From contig DATIPQ010000154.1 of the NCBI GenBank assembly GCA_035471785.1, positions 1 through 37,761 on the forward strand: DNA of 37,761 nt, given 5' to 3'. Positions 15,096 to 24,175 of this stretch are shown piece by piece. The position numbers and the translations under genes are program-made. How positions within the stretch are numbered: position 1 is the first letter of the stretch; the number at the start of each line of letters is the position of its first letter. Origin of the DNA: Acidobacteriota bacterium. Its GTDB lineage: Bacteria > Acidobacteriota > UBA6911 > RPQK01 > DATIPO01. The notes under the pieces are model-generated. The model was not told the DNA's origin. It did no database searches and was given only the letters and a program-made list of their open reading frames with translations.

Positions 15096-15698
15096 TCACT
15101 CCGCACCAGGAACTTGGGATCTAGCGCTGCTCCGCTGTGTTTCGCGCTTGATCCAGGAACGGGCGAAGGCCCAGTCGCGCTCCACGGTCGCCAGCGAGAC
15201 CTCCAGCGCCTCAGCCACTTCTTTCATCTCCAGCCCCCAAACCACCCGCAGCCGCACTACGTCGGCCTTGCGCGCATCGAGTTGTTGCAAGCGCTCCAGG
15301 GCGTCGCGCAAGACGTCCACCTCGATGCCTTGTTGATCGTCCATGCGGCGGTCGATCTGCAAGGTGACCCGCTCCAGGTTCCCGCCCCGCTTGGCAGCTC
15401 CTTTGTGTCGCTGATAGTCGCTCAGAACACGCAACATCACTCGCGTGGCGATGGCGAAGAAGTGTTGGCGGTTGTCGAATCCCTTGCGCTGCTTGATCAG
15501 TTTGAGGAAGGACTCGTTGACCAGCGCAGCCGGTTCCAGCGTGATGGCATCGGCCTGGGGACCATAGCGGCGCCGCAGGTGGGCTTCAGCCAGACGGCGC
15601 AGATCGGCATAGACGGTCTCCATCAACTCGTCCATCGCCCCCTCCCGGCCGGCGTCCACTTCTTGCAGCAATTGAGTAATCTCGTGCGAGTCCGACAT
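15096..15698 (-). CDS. ECF-family RNA polymerase sigma factor
   Basis: A 200-residue sigma factor of the ECF group usually paired with Ser/Thr kinases. Region 2 lies at about 12-95 (ELMETVYADLRRLAEAHLRR, ALVNESFLKLI, FFAIATRVMLRVLSDYQR). Region 4 is at about 130-190 (LQQLDARKADVVRLRVVWGL and the helix-turn-helix MKEVAEALEVSLATVERDW). It lacks an adjacent classical anti-sigma gene. In this group activity is thought to be controlled by the neighbouring kinase, here 75 nt downstream. Its target promoters cannot be identified from the window. Confidence 0.93.
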   Translation of the reverse strand: MSDSHEITQLLQEVDAGREGAMDELMETVYADLRRLAEAHLRRRYGPQADAITLEPAALVNESFLKLIKQRKGFDNRQHFFAIATRVMLRVLSDYQRHKGAAKRGGNLERVTLQIDRRMDDQQGIEVDVLRDALERLQQLDARKADVVRLRVVWGLEMKEVAEALEVSLATVERDWAFARSWIKRETQRSSARSQVPGAE

Positions 15699-15829
15699 AA
15701 GAGCAAGAGCAGTTTAACACCTACACCCGGAGAGGGCGATTGAGCTGACGCGGTAGTTTGGCCTTCACCTGGGGCGGTTCTTCTTCTATGATTGGGCGGT
15801 AAGAGGATTTCTTCACAAGGAGTGCAGAC

Positions 15830-16711
15830 ATGGACTCGCTAGGGAATAGAGGCCTGAGTCGCCGCTTGCTGACGCCGTGGATCATGGCAGGGACTGTCGC
15901 CTGCCTGTGCCTGGTCACGCCGGGGCTGTGGGGCAAGGAAAAGATCACGGTGGAAGAACTGGTGGCAAGCCATCTCGATTCCATCGGGACGGCCGAAGCC
16001 CGCGCCCGCGTCGAGAGCATCACGGCGACCGGCAACGGTTCGGCCATTCCGCGAATCGGCGGTTCGGGAAAGCTCGTCGGGTCGGCGCGCATGCTTTCCG
16101 AGCCCGGCAAGTCGCTGATCTACATGAACTTCGCTACGCCTGACTACGCTGAGGAGGCGCTTCTTTTCGACGGAGAAAGCGTCGAGGTGGGGCAGATGAG
16201 TCCGGGACAGCGCTCCCCTCTGGGGAATCTTCTCAAGACCCAGGAACTGCCTCTGCGGGAAGGGCTTATCGGCGGCACCCTGAGCCGCGATTGGCCCTTT
16301 CTCAACCTGCCGGAACGAGATCCCAAGCTCAAGTACAAGGGACTCAGGAAGCTGGACGGAGTCAAGTATCACGAGGTGGAATACAAGGCGCGAAAAGGCA
16401 AGACCGACTTCAGGATCCGCCTCTATTTCGAGCAGGAGACTTTCCGCCACGTGCTGAGCGACTACCGCATGAGCATCTCGGCCAGCATGGGATCGCGTCC
16501 CATCGATTCCAGCCAGCAAAGCGAAACCCGCTATGTGCTCATCGAGGAGTTCTCCGACTTCCGACAAGAGGGCGGCCTTACGCTGCCCCACAAATACGTC
16601 ATCCGCTACACTCGCGAAGGCAACGCCACCTTGAAGATCGACTGGGAACTCGAACTCGAGGAGTTCACCTTCAACCAGCCCCTGCAAGGCGCTTTCAAGA
16701 TCGACCCTTAG
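15830..16711 (+). CDS. secreted LolA/outer-membrane-lipoprotein-sorting-like protein
   Basis: A 293-residue protein with a signal peptide (about 1-35, LLTPWIMAGTVACLCLVTPGLWG). The mature part starts ITVEELVASHLDSIG, has repeated beta strands such as YMNFATPDYAEEALLFDGESV and KYHEVEYKARKG, and ends in a long strand pair. The pattern of a short helix followed by an antiparallel sheet with a FDG turn resembles LolA/LolB-fold proteins that bind lipids in the periplasm. No cargo can be assigned. AAGGAG lies 8 nt upstream of the ATG. The stop is 15 bp from the end of the convergent cytochrome gene. Confidence 0.68.
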   Translation: MDSLGNRGLSRRLLTPWIMAGTVACLCLVTPGLWGKEKITVEELVASHLDSIGTAEARARVESITATGNGSAIPRIGGSGKLVGSARMLSEPGKSLIYMNFATPDYAEEALLFDGESVEVGQMSPGQRSPLGNLLKTQELPLREGLIGGTLSRDWPFLNLPERDPKLKYKGLRKLDGVKYHEVEYKARKGKTDFRIRLYFEQETFRHVLSDYRMSISASMGSRPIDSSQQSETRYVLIEEFSDFRQEGGLTLPHKYVIRYTREGNATLKIDWELELEEFTFNQPLQGAFKIDP

Positions 16712-16726
16712 CCGCTGCCCTCGCCT

Positions 16727-19549
16727 CTATTCCCTTAATAACGGGGAACGGTTGAGGTCGTAGATAACGACGGCTTCGGCGGCGTGGTCGGCGGCGGGGT
16801 CGAGGCGCCGGGCGGTGGTGATGGCGCGGTCGCGGGCGTTGTCGTCGGGTTTGTACTTGGCGTGCAGGTCGGCGTGGAGGCGCTCTTTTTCACGGTCGTG
16901 CAGGGCCTGGTAGATCTGCTTGAGTCCCCAGTGGGCGGAGAGGTTTTCAGGATCGAGCTCGAGCGCCTGCAAGAACCACTTCTCGGCCTCGCGCAGCGTC
17001 AGCTCGCGCTGGGCGTGCTCGCCGCGCTGGGTCAAGGCCTGGCGCTGCAGGACCTCGCCCATTTCCACCAGAACCCGATAGTCCTTGGAGAAATCGAATC
17101 CCCGTCCCTGGGCTTGAGCGAAGCCTCCCTGGATGAGGTCGGCCAGCTTGGATTGGGCGGCTTCGTAGTGCCCGTTTTCCTTGTCGACGAGAGCGCCCAG
17201 CCAGAGCAGCGTCCAGGCCGGAGCCTCATCGAAGGACTGGGCCCGGGCCAGGGCTTGGGGCGCGTCTTGCTGGATCAGCCCTTCGCGGATGAAAACGCGG
17301 GCCAGGTTGATGGGGCCGGAGGGGTGCCCCAGGTCTTCCACCTGGCGGAAGGCGTGAGCGGCCTGGCGCAGTTCGCCCCGTCCCGGCTTGCGGAAGAGTC
17401 CGATGCCGTAATCGTTCCAGCGCTGCCAGGCCGGCGGCAGCGAGTCGTCGTCGGCCTCAGGCGCCGACTCGGCAACCCGGGTCCCGGCCGCTACAGGAAA
17501 GGTTACCGAGTCGGAGGCCAGCACCATCACCGGCAGCTCGTTGACGGCGTCGGGATCGTCCTTGAAAAAGCGCAGGTAGGTGGTGTCGAACTTGCGGTAC
17601 TTGAGGGTGGCGCGGACAGTGATGTCGTCTCCGACGTCGCGCGGGACGTCCAGCTTGTAATGCACCACGTCGGCGGCCCCGGGCGGAATCTGGTTGTTGT
17701 AGAGGGCGATGAAGATGTCCTCGGCGTTGCGGCGGGCTATGCGGTTGCCGTTGCGGTCGATGACGTAGGCGTTGACGAAATGCGACCAGGGGTCGACGCG
17801 GCCTTGCGAGTCCATGGCGCCGCTGCGGCCGATGACGCGGTCTCCCGAGGTCACCTCCATCTCCAGCCATACCTGGTTGGAGTCGGCAGTGCCCTGGGTG
17901 AAGTGATGCCCCATCTTGAGGGTGCGGATGACGGTTTCCAGCAAATAGCGGCGTCCGGGACGCAGGGCCGGAACCTGGGGACGCAGAGGCGCCGTCAGTT
18001 GTCCGTCGATCTCGCCCTGCTCTTTGACTCCGAAGATGTCGACCCGCATCACCCCTTCGTTGAAGGCGCGATGGCGCTCGTTGACCCACTCGGGAAAGCC
18101 CAGCAGATGGGGGATGGCGGTGTTGGCCGAGGGAAACTGGTGGTCGTGGACCTTGGCCATTCCGCTGTCGTCGAAGTCCTTGGCCCCGAAGTCGTCGGAC
18201 TCCACAAGCTGCATGTGGCAGCCGTTACAGTTGGTTTCCGCCCGGGGCGGGTAATAGAAACTGGCCGGCGCATGGCCCGAGACGCCGCTCAGCCAGAAGG
18301 AATCGTAGTGGTTCTGCCCGCGCAGCCATTTGTAGGCGTTGAGCTCCGGGGGCAGGTGCACCTTGTGGCAGGTTCCGCAGAACTCAGCCGAGCGGTGCAG
18401 AGGCTTGAGGAATGTCTTTTTGTGAAACTCGGGCTTGGCTTTCACCAACTGGCGGTTGGCCCACTTGAGGAAACGGTTCTCGCTGAAGGCGAAGGGGTAG
18501 TGGATAGGCTCTTCGATGGTGTAGTCGGAGTTGCCGCGGGGGGTGTTGATGTTGGTGATGGAATGGCAGACCGTGCAGGTGATTCCGGCGTTGGCGGTGC
18601 GGTCCGAAGCCAGGTCGTAGTCGGGGTCGTCGAAATGGGGCTTGTCGAACTCGCCTGAAAAGAAGGGCAGGGGATCGTGGCATCCGGCGCAGAAGCGCGC
18701 CCCCGTGACGTCTCCATCGCGTTCAAAGAGCTTCTTGCGGGTAGCACGCACCGAGGCCAGGTAGGCCGGATTGTTAAAAGACGCAAAGCGGTGCACGCTG
18801 TAGGACCAGGTTTGGTGGATGTCGGCATGGCATTCCTGGCAGTAGGCGTCGTTGTGCAGCACTTCGGCCGGAATGAAGTCTCCCGTGACGGTACGGGCCA
18901 GGGAGGGAAAGAAGTACTTATCTCCCTTGGGGTTGCCCACCTGGTTCCAGGCCCGCGGATCCTGAGCCTGCACGATCAGCATCAGGCCGGCGAATCCCAC
19001 CGCCACTCCGGCCCAGGCCCCGCCCACCTTCCAGCGGATGCGGCGTCCCGCCAGCCGATGCAGCACGAAGAGCCAGGCCGCCACCAAAGGAGAAACGACA
19101 TGGGCCCAATAAGCGGCGCTGCGCAAAGTGGGATTTTTGACGTCGATTTGAAAGAGGATGAAGTCGCCCCGCATAAGTATGAATCCGCTGATCAGCAGCA
19201 ACACGGCGGTGGCGAACAAGGCATAGCCCACCTTGACGGCCCGGCGGTTGCGCCGCTGATAGGCGTTGCGCATGTGGAGGATGCCGAAGACGATGATGGG
19301 CAGAACGAAAAGCAGCCCCAGGCCCAGGTGGACCAGGAACATGATCAGGTAGAACCAGTTCTGGTAAACCTGTCCCGAAGCCCACTCCAGCAGCGAGACG
19401 CCGACCAGATAACTGGAGTTGACGGCCAGCAGGGCGAAGAGTCCGAAGACCACGGCCAGAAGCTTCTTGAGGCGCGGTCCCACGGCGGGCACATAGCGGA
19501 TTTTCTTGCGAGGTTTTTCCGGCTTGGATTGCGATGGTTCGATCGACAC
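16727..19549 (-). CDS. membrane pentahaem cytochrome c with cytochrome-b-like helices and C-terminal repeats
   Basis: A 940-residue protein. The N-terminal 200 residues hold five hydrophobic helices with paired histidines suited to b-haem ligation: H74 and H92, H150 and H164. Five c-haem sites follow: CQECH 237-241, CAGCH 287-291, CTVCH 325-329, CGTCH 391-395, CNGCH 441-445, with extra His around them. Residues about 450-690 look like beta-rich extracytoplasmic domains. The last about 220 residues are TPR-like helices (ALELDPENLSAHWGLKQIY). This suggests quinol-linked electron transfer to a periplasmic partner, and the cytochrome c554/NrfA-like haem spacing invites a redox role, but the substrate is unknown. 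GTG at 19549 with GGGGGA upstream is preferred to TTG at 19576. Confidence 0.88.
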   Translation of the reverse strand: MSIEPSQSKPEKPRKKIRYVPAVGPRLKKLLAVVFGLFALLAVNSSYLVGVSLLEWASGQVYQNWFYLIMFLVHLGLGLLFVLPIIVFGILHMRNAYQRRNRRAVKVGYALFATAVLLLISGFILMRGDFILFQIDVKNPTLRSAAYWAHVVSPLVAAWLFVLHRLAGRRIRWKVGGAWAGVAVGFAGLMLIVQAQDPRAWNQVGNPKGDKYFFPSLARTVTGDFIPAEVLHNDAYCQECHADIHQTWSYSVHRFASFNNPAYLASVRATRKKLFERDGDVTGARFCAGCHDPLPFFSGEFDKPHFDDPDYDLASDRTANAGITCTVCHSITNINTPRGNSDYTIEEPIHYPFAFSENRFLKWANRQLVKAKPEFHKKTFLKPLHRSAEFCGTCHKVHLPPELNAYKWLRGQNHYDSFWLSGVSGHAPASFYYPPRAETNCNGCHMQLVESDDFGAKDFDDSGMAKVHDHQFPSANTAIPHLLGFPEWVNERHRAFNEGVMRVDIFGVKEQGEIDGQLTAPLRPQVPALRPGRRYLLETVIRTLKMGHHFTQGTADSNQVWLEMEVTSGDRVIGRSGAMDSQGRVDPWSHFVNAYVIDRNGNRIARRNAEDIFIALYNNQIPPGAADVVHYKLDVPRDVGDDITVRATLKYRKFDTTYLRFFKDDPDAVNELPVMVLASDSVTFPVAAGTRVAESAPEADDDSLPPAWQRWNDYGIGLFRKPGRGELRQAAHAFRQVEDLGHPSGPINLARVFIREGLIQQDAPQALARAQSFDEAPAWTLLWLGALVDKENGHYEAAQSKLADLIQGGFAQAQGRGFDFSKDYRVLVEMGEVLQRQALTQRGEHAQRELTLREAEKWFLQALELDPENLSAHWGLKQIYQALHDREKERLHADLHAKYKPDDNARDRAITTARRLDPAADHAAEAVVIYDLNRSPLLRE

Positions 19550-19579
19550 GTGTTGTCCCCCAACGCGTCCCCTCAAACG

Positions 19580-19596
19580 CGTATCTTAGCGATACG
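19580..19596. promoter_or_regulatory. inverted repeat upstream of the cytochrome gene
   Basis: CGTATC (19580-19585), 5 nt, GATACG (19591-19596): a perfect 6-bp inverted repeat starting 31 bp from the cytochrome GTG. It overlaps a minus-strand -10-like TAAGAT (19588-19583), with a weak TTCTGA 16 nt further upstream. An operator for a dimeric regulator overlapping the promoter is plausible. The site lies in a 218-bp divergent region shared with the MoxR operon, so it could affect both. Confidence 0.4.
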
Positions 19597-19767
19597 AGAT
19601 TTGTTCAGAATGCTACCAGAAATTTCCACTTCGGGTGGCAAAGCCGGCGGGGAGGAAACGGACCCCTGGAGACAACGGACGGGAACTCAGTGTATCCTTT
19701 TGGTGTCTATGTCCTGACCTGAGAGTTTTTCGTCCAAGTATGTCCAGCTCGCATCTGAAAGGAACGT

Positions 19768-21237
19768 ATGGCCCCCGATAACGATCCTGGTGCTCCGGAT
19801 GACGCGGCGGTGGAGAATCGAATCCTGCGCGCCCGCCGGGCAGTGCTGAACCTGCGCCGGCGCTGCCGCTGGCTGCTGGCCGCCCGTTGGACGCTCATGT
19901 TGTCGGCCGCCTGGATCTTTTTTTGGGGCACCTTGGTACTGGCCTGGCGGGCAGCCACGGGACAAGGCAGTCCCTGGCTGTGGACAGGCGCGCTGGGCTT
20001 AGCCGCCGCCCTGGCCCTGTCGGCCAACCTCTCCAGCCGCCGCACTCCCAGCTACCTGGGGCTGCTGGCTCTGGTGGAACGCCGCAACCGCGCCGGCGGA
20101 TTTCTGGTTGCTTCGGCGGAAAGGGACTTGGGCGCCTGGGGAAAGCAGTTGGGCGAGTACCATCTGCCGCGCCTCAAGGTCCAGTGGAAGCGCCCGGCGG
20201 CGGCCGCCTCGACGGCCTGCCTCTTCCTGATGGCGGCCTGGCTGCTTCCCATTCCCGAGACCCCCGTAAGGGCCCTGCTCGATATCGACCGCCAGAGCCA
20301 GGAATTGGCTCAGCAGATTGACGTTCTTGAGGAGGAGGAGATCTATCGGCAGGAAGAAGCCGAATCGCTGCGCCGGCAGATGGAATCGCTGCGCAAGGAA
20401 TCGGATGCCGACGATCCCGCCCGCACCTACGAAGCCCTCGACCACTTGCAGGAACAAATGGAACAGAGCGCCCAGGAAGCGGCCCAGGGTGCCGATCAGG
20501 CCATCGAAAGCCTGACTCAGGCCGAAGAACTGGCCGGGGCGCTTTCCAAGGCCGGCGACCAGCTTTCAAGTGCTTTGCAGGACCAGGGGGGAGCGGAATT
20601 GCAGGAGATGCTTTCCCAGCTCTCTTCCATGCAGAACCTGTCCGCCAAAGCGGGCGAGTGGGGCCAGATGAGCACCGAGGGCCTGGACCCGGAAGGACTT
20701 CAGAGACTTTCCGCCCAGCTTTCCAGCAGCAAGAGCGAATTGCTGCAAAGCATGGAGCGGCTGCAGCAGGTGCGTCTCATCGACGCCCGGACGCTGGGCC
20801 GCTGCAAGGACGGAAGCAAAACTGATGCAGAGGGCTTGGCCGCCTTCCTGGCCGAGAACGAGAAAGCGATCCTGGCCACGGGAGCCAGGTGCCGGATGCC
20901 GGGGCGGGGAGGCGTCGACCGCGGACGCGGCGATGCCTGGCTGAGCTTTGAAGACGAGGTGGCGCAGGAAGGCTTCGGCTTCCGCGACCAGTCTCTGCCC
21001 CCGTCAGCCGTCCACTCGCTGGAAGAGGCCGAACTGGTAGGAATGAGCAGCAGCGCTCCCGTCACCGACCCGGGACAAGTTTCCTCGGGCGGGACGCTGC
21101 AATCCTCCCAGGCGGGCGGAGGAAGCGCGGTCAGGCGCACCGTCCTGCCCAGGCACCGGGGCGCGGTGGAACGCTTTTTCCAGCGCGGTCAGGACCCGAC
21201 CGGCTCTTCCTCGCAACCCCCCGGCCAACCTCGCTGA
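19768..21237 (+). CDS. coiled-coil membrane protein, first gene of the MoxR/Bat operon
   Basis: A 489-residue protein with three hydrophobic helices (about 40-61, 69-87, 145-161) followed by a long coiled coil (about 174-370) rich in Glu and Gln (EEEEIYRQEEAESLRRQMES). The C-terminal part is Gly/Ser-rich and ends in RTVLPRHRGAVERFF. The architecture resembles DUF4175-like membrane/coiled-coil proteins that accompany MoxR ATPases, but I cannot assign a family firmly. AAAGGA lies 5 nt upstream of the ATG. It is 23 nt from moxR and is the only member of the cassette not physically overlapping its neighbour. It may be a scaffold or substrate for the AAA+/vWA machinery (inference). Confidence 0.72.
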   Translation: MAPDNDPGAPDDAAVENRILRARRAVLNLRRRCRWLLAARWTLMLSAAWIFFWGTLVLAWRAATGQGSPWLWTGALGLAAALALSANLSSRRTPSYLGLLALVERRNRAGGFLVASAERDLGAWGKQLGEYHLPRLKVQWKRPAAAASTACLFLMAAWLLPIPETPVRALLDIDRQSQELAQQIDVLEEEEIYRQEEAESLRRQMESLRKESDADDPARTYEALDHLQEQMEQSAQEAAQGADQAIESLTQAEELAGALSKAGDQLSSALQDQGGAELQEMLSQLSSMQNLSAKAGEWGQMSTEGLDPEGLQRLSAQLSSSKSELLQSMERLQQVRLIDARTLGRCKDGSKTDAEGLAAFLAENEKAILATGARCRMPGRGGVDRGRGDAWLSFEDEVAQEGFGFRDQSLPPSAVHSLEEAELVGMSSSAPVTDPGQVSSGGTLQSSQAGGGSAVRRTVLPRHRGAVERFFQRGQDPTGSSSQPPGQPR

Positions 21238-21260
21238 CGAAACTCAGAAAGGCTCGCAGT

Positions 21261-22334
21261 ATGTCTCAGCAACAGTCCCCCGCTTCTGCTGAAACCTCCA
21301 CCCGCCGGGCTGCCGAAAAGCTGCTGCAACCCGAAGAATTGCGGCCTTTCGTGGAGTTGGCCGAAAGCGTCCTGCAGCAGCTTGACCGGATGCTCTTGGG
21401 ACGCGAGCGCCTGCACCGCCTGGTGTTGGCAGGCATCCTCAGCCGCGGGCACATTCTGCTGGAAGGACTTCCCGGGGTGGGCAAGACGGCCCTCATCCAG
21501 GCACTGGGCCAATTGCTTCATCTCGATTTCAACCGAGTCCAGTTCACGCCCGATTTGATGCCCTCGGACATCCTGGGCAGCCACATCCTGGAAGAGACGG
21601 CACAGGGACGGCGAATGGCCTTCCACCCCGGTCCGGTCTTCACCAACATTCTGCTGGCCGACGAGATCAACCGCGCTTCGCCCAAGACCCAATCGGCTCT
21701 GCTGGAAGCCATGCAGGAACAGTCGGTGACGCTGTTGGGACAGACCCGCGACCTTCCCGACCCCTTCTTCGTGCTGGCCTCCCAGAATCCCATCGAGTTG
21801 GAGGGCACCTATCCTCTGCCGGAGGCCCAACTCGACCGCTTTCTCTTCAAGCTGCAGGTCGAGCACGCCGGCGCCGAGGTGCTGGAGCGCATCATCTCCA
21901 GCCGCCGGCGCGGCATCATGCCCCAGCCTGAGCGCCGTATGTCCTCTGAAGAACTGCAAGGACTTTTTCAGGCCATGGAGGGCATCTTCCTGCCCCGCGC
22001 CGTCTCCCGCTACATTTCACGCCTGGTGGAAGCGACCCATCCGGCCAGCCCCGAGGCCCCGGAGATCGTGGGCGGCTACGTCAGCTACGGAGCCTCGCCC
22101 CGAGCCGCCATCGCCTTGGCCGAGTCGGCGCGCGCCCTGGCCCTGCTGGCGGGACGGCCCACCGTCGGTTTCGAGGACGTGGAAGAGGCGGCGGCAGCGG
22201 TGCTCAACCACCGCCTGGTGCTCAACTATCAGGCCCGCTTCGACAAAGTCGGACCCCAGCAAATCGTCGACCAGTTGCTGCAAGCCCTGGACCGGCGCGA
22301 AAGCGGGCTGCCCGAGGGGGTGGAGGCCCGCTGA
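21261..22334 (+). CDS. MoxR-family AAA+ ATPase
   Basis: A 357-residue MoxR ATPase. Walker A is GLPGVGKT (69-76), Walker B LLADE (131-135) followed by INRASPKTQSALLEAMQE, and sensor 1 is ASQNPIELEGTYPLPEAQLDRF. The C-terminal AAA lid includes GASPRAAIALAESARALALL. MoxR proteins work as hexameric chaperones with von Willebrand A proteins, helping to assemble or activate complexes. Here three vWA-type partners lie downstream in the same operon. Its stop overlaps the next start by 1 nt (TGATG at 22332-22336). Confidence 0.95.
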   Translation: MSQQQSPASAETSTRRAAEKLLQPEELRPFVELAESVLQQLDRMLLGRERLHRLVLAGILSRGHILLEGLPGVGKTALIQALGQLLHLDFNRVQFTPDLMPSDILGSHILEETAQGRRMAFHPGPVFTNILLADEINRASPKTQSALLEAMQEQSVTLLGQTRDLPDPFFVLASQNPIELEGTYPLPEAQLDRFLFKLQVEHAGAEVLERIISSRRRGIMPQPERRMSSEELQGLFQAMEGIFLPRAVSRYISRLVEATHPASPEAPEIVGGYVSYGASPRAAIALAESARALALLAGRPTVGFEDVEEAAAAVLNHRLVLNYQARFDKVGPQQIVDQLLQALDRRESGLPEGVEAR

Positions 22335-24175
22335 TGTTGCGTCCTGCGGCGGCTCTGCTGATCCTCTCGGCCCTGCTTTCCCTGCCTTCTTTGCGGGCCC
22401 AGGAAAAGTATGGGCCCATTCGCCTGGAGGCTCTGGACACCACCGTCAACTCGGCTCTCACCATGCACGGCTACGCCGAGTACCGCATCCGCCTCACCAA
22501 TACTTCTCAGGAAAGCCATCTCGTGGAGCTCATCGCGCCCCACGAGGACATTCAGCAAGCCGGACCCTGGGGAATGAACCGCATCGTGCGGCGGCTAAAA
22601 GCGGGACCGGGAGCCGACTTGGTGGTTTCCCTGCTGCAACCGCCCCTCATGCTGCCCGGCGGCGGACGCCTGCGGGTCAGGGTCGACGGTCAAGAGTTCG
22701 AGCGGGCTTTCGCTCACTCCGGGTACCACGCCTCCCAGTACGGACAACGTCTCAGCGTGTTGCTCAGCCCTGCGGCTCAGCACCTGCAGATTCCGCTGCG
22801 CCAGGCCCATCAGCGCCTGATGTCGGGCTCGGTCTCGGCCTCGCCCGGAGTGCGGCCTCCTACGGTCACCGTTACTCCGGCCCCGTCTGGCGCCCCGGTC
22901 AAGCAATTTCAGGCCATTGTGGCCGAGCAGGGGGTGCGCCAATGGAGCTCTAATTGGCTGGCTCATTCCCGCTTCGACGCTCTGGCCCTCTCCTCCCGCG
23001 AACTATCGGCGGCGCCGGCCGCGGTGCAGCAGGCCATCTACGACTTCGTAGCCCTGGGAGGAACGCTGGTCGTGCTCGGTCCTCTGCCCGCAGGTTGGCC
23101 GCAGTGGCCCACGCAAGAGACCGTGATGCCAGGCTCGGTAGAAGCCTACATCGGCTTCGGCGGAGTCCTCTCCCTTCCCTCTGCCGGCTGGACTCTCCCC
23201 GATTCCGCCGGCGATTGGACCATCCAGCACATCGGCCAAACAGCGAACCCTCTCTATTCCCCCCTCTCCGGGGGGCAGATGCCTTCCATCACGCTGGTGA
23301 CCGAGGACATTCGCCTGCCCGTCCGCGGACTCTTCCTGCTCACGGTCCTCTTCGCTCTCCTCCTGGGGCCCGCCAACGTCTTCTTCCTGCACCGCAGGAA
23401 ACGGCGCGTTTGGCTGTGGTGGACGGTTCCCGCCACGGCCCTGGCCACCACCGGTTTGCTGATCGGATTCGCTCTTTTTGTAGAGGGCTCCCAGGTCCAT
23501 GTGCGCACCCGTTCGATGACCATGTTGGACGAACGCAGCGACCGGGCTTTCACGCTGGGCGACCAAGGGTTCTACTCTACCCGCACTTTGCCGCAAGGCA
23601 TCCTTTTCAACGAGCACACCGAGGCCGTGCCGCTGTTGGACCGGGAAAGCGGATTCTCCACCCGCCGGCTGCTGCTCCAGGACGGACTGCGTTTTGAAGC
23701 AGGATGGCTCTCGGCCCGCATTCCCATCCACTTTCAACTCCGCCAAGCAGAACGAAGACGGGAACGGCTGCCGGTCAAAATCGAGGCCGGATCCGTCGAA
23801 GTCACCAACGGGCTGGGGGCCCACATTCAGCAAATGTGGTTTTGCGCGCCGGACGGCGGCGTCTATTGGGGTTCGCAACTGGCTCCGGGCCAGTCGGCGC
23901 TGCTCAAGCCCAGCGGACGCAAGCGGCCCCAGGACTTTCCGGTTCCTTCCCTATGGCGTTTTTATTACGCCGGGGGATGGGAGACCGAGGCGTTCGTGCC
24001 CCGCAACATCGACTACCTGCGTCCGGGTACCTACGTAGCGGTGCTCTCCGACGCGCCTTTCGTCGAGCTGGGAGTACCCCGAGTCACCCGTCCCGACCGT
24101 TTCGCCATCGTCTTCGGCATCTCCAGCCTCTCGCCGCCGCCGCTCAGGCTGGAAGAGGCGGGAGGTGACCGATGA
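22334..24175 (+). CDS. secreted/membrane protein of the MoxR-Bat cassette, amidotransferase-like segment
   Basis: A 613-residue protein with a signal peptide (1-22). A beta-rich domain (about 25-155) is followed by an alpha/beta segment (about 190-300) with DALALSSRELSAAP and FVALGGTLVVLGP, which looks like the class I glutamine-amidotransferase-like fold but has no visible Cys nucleophile. Two membrane helices (about 331-352 and 359-383) are joined by a basic loop, and an external beta domain ends the protein. I do not recognise a named family. Position between MoxR and the ABC genes, with overlaps on both sides (1 nt and ATGA), implies a fixed stoichiometry with them. It may be the envelope component that couples the chaperone to the transporter. 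Confidence 0.68.
   Translation: MLRPAAALLILSALLSLPSLRAQEKYGPIRLEALDTTVNSALTMHGYAEYRIRLTNTSQESHLVELIAPHEDIQQAGPWGMNRIVRRLKAGPGADLVVSLLQPPLMLPGGGRLRVRVDGQEFERAFAHSGYHASQYGQRLSVLLSPAAQHLQIPLRQAHQRLMSGSVSASPGVRPPTVTVTPAPSGAPVKQFQAIVAEQGVRQWSSNWLAHSRFDALALSSRELSAAPAAVQQAIYDFVALGGTLVVLGPLPAGWPQWPTQETVMPGSVEAYIGFGGVLSLPSAGWTLPDSAGDWTIQHIGQTANPLYSPLSGGQMPSITLVTEDIRLPVRGLFLLTVLFALLLGPANVFFLHRRKRRVWLWWTVPATALATTGLLIGFALFVEGSQVHVRTRSMTMLDERSDRAFTLGDQGFYSTRTLPQGILFNEHTEAVPLLDRESGFSTRRLLLQDGLRFEAGWLSARIPIHFQLRQAERRRERLPVKIEAGSVEVTNGLGAHIQQMWFCAPDGGVYWGSQLAPGQSALLKPSGRKRPQDFPVPSLWRFYYAGGWETEAFVPRNIDYLRPGTYVAVLSDAPFVELGVPRVTRPDRFAIVFGISSLSPPPLRLEEAGGDR

Noticed and set aside
16784-18658. Long open frame antisense to the multihaem cytochrome
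   Set aside because: The minus strand has five CXXCH motifs and coherent domains; the other strand is a Val/Gly/Leu-rich shadow.
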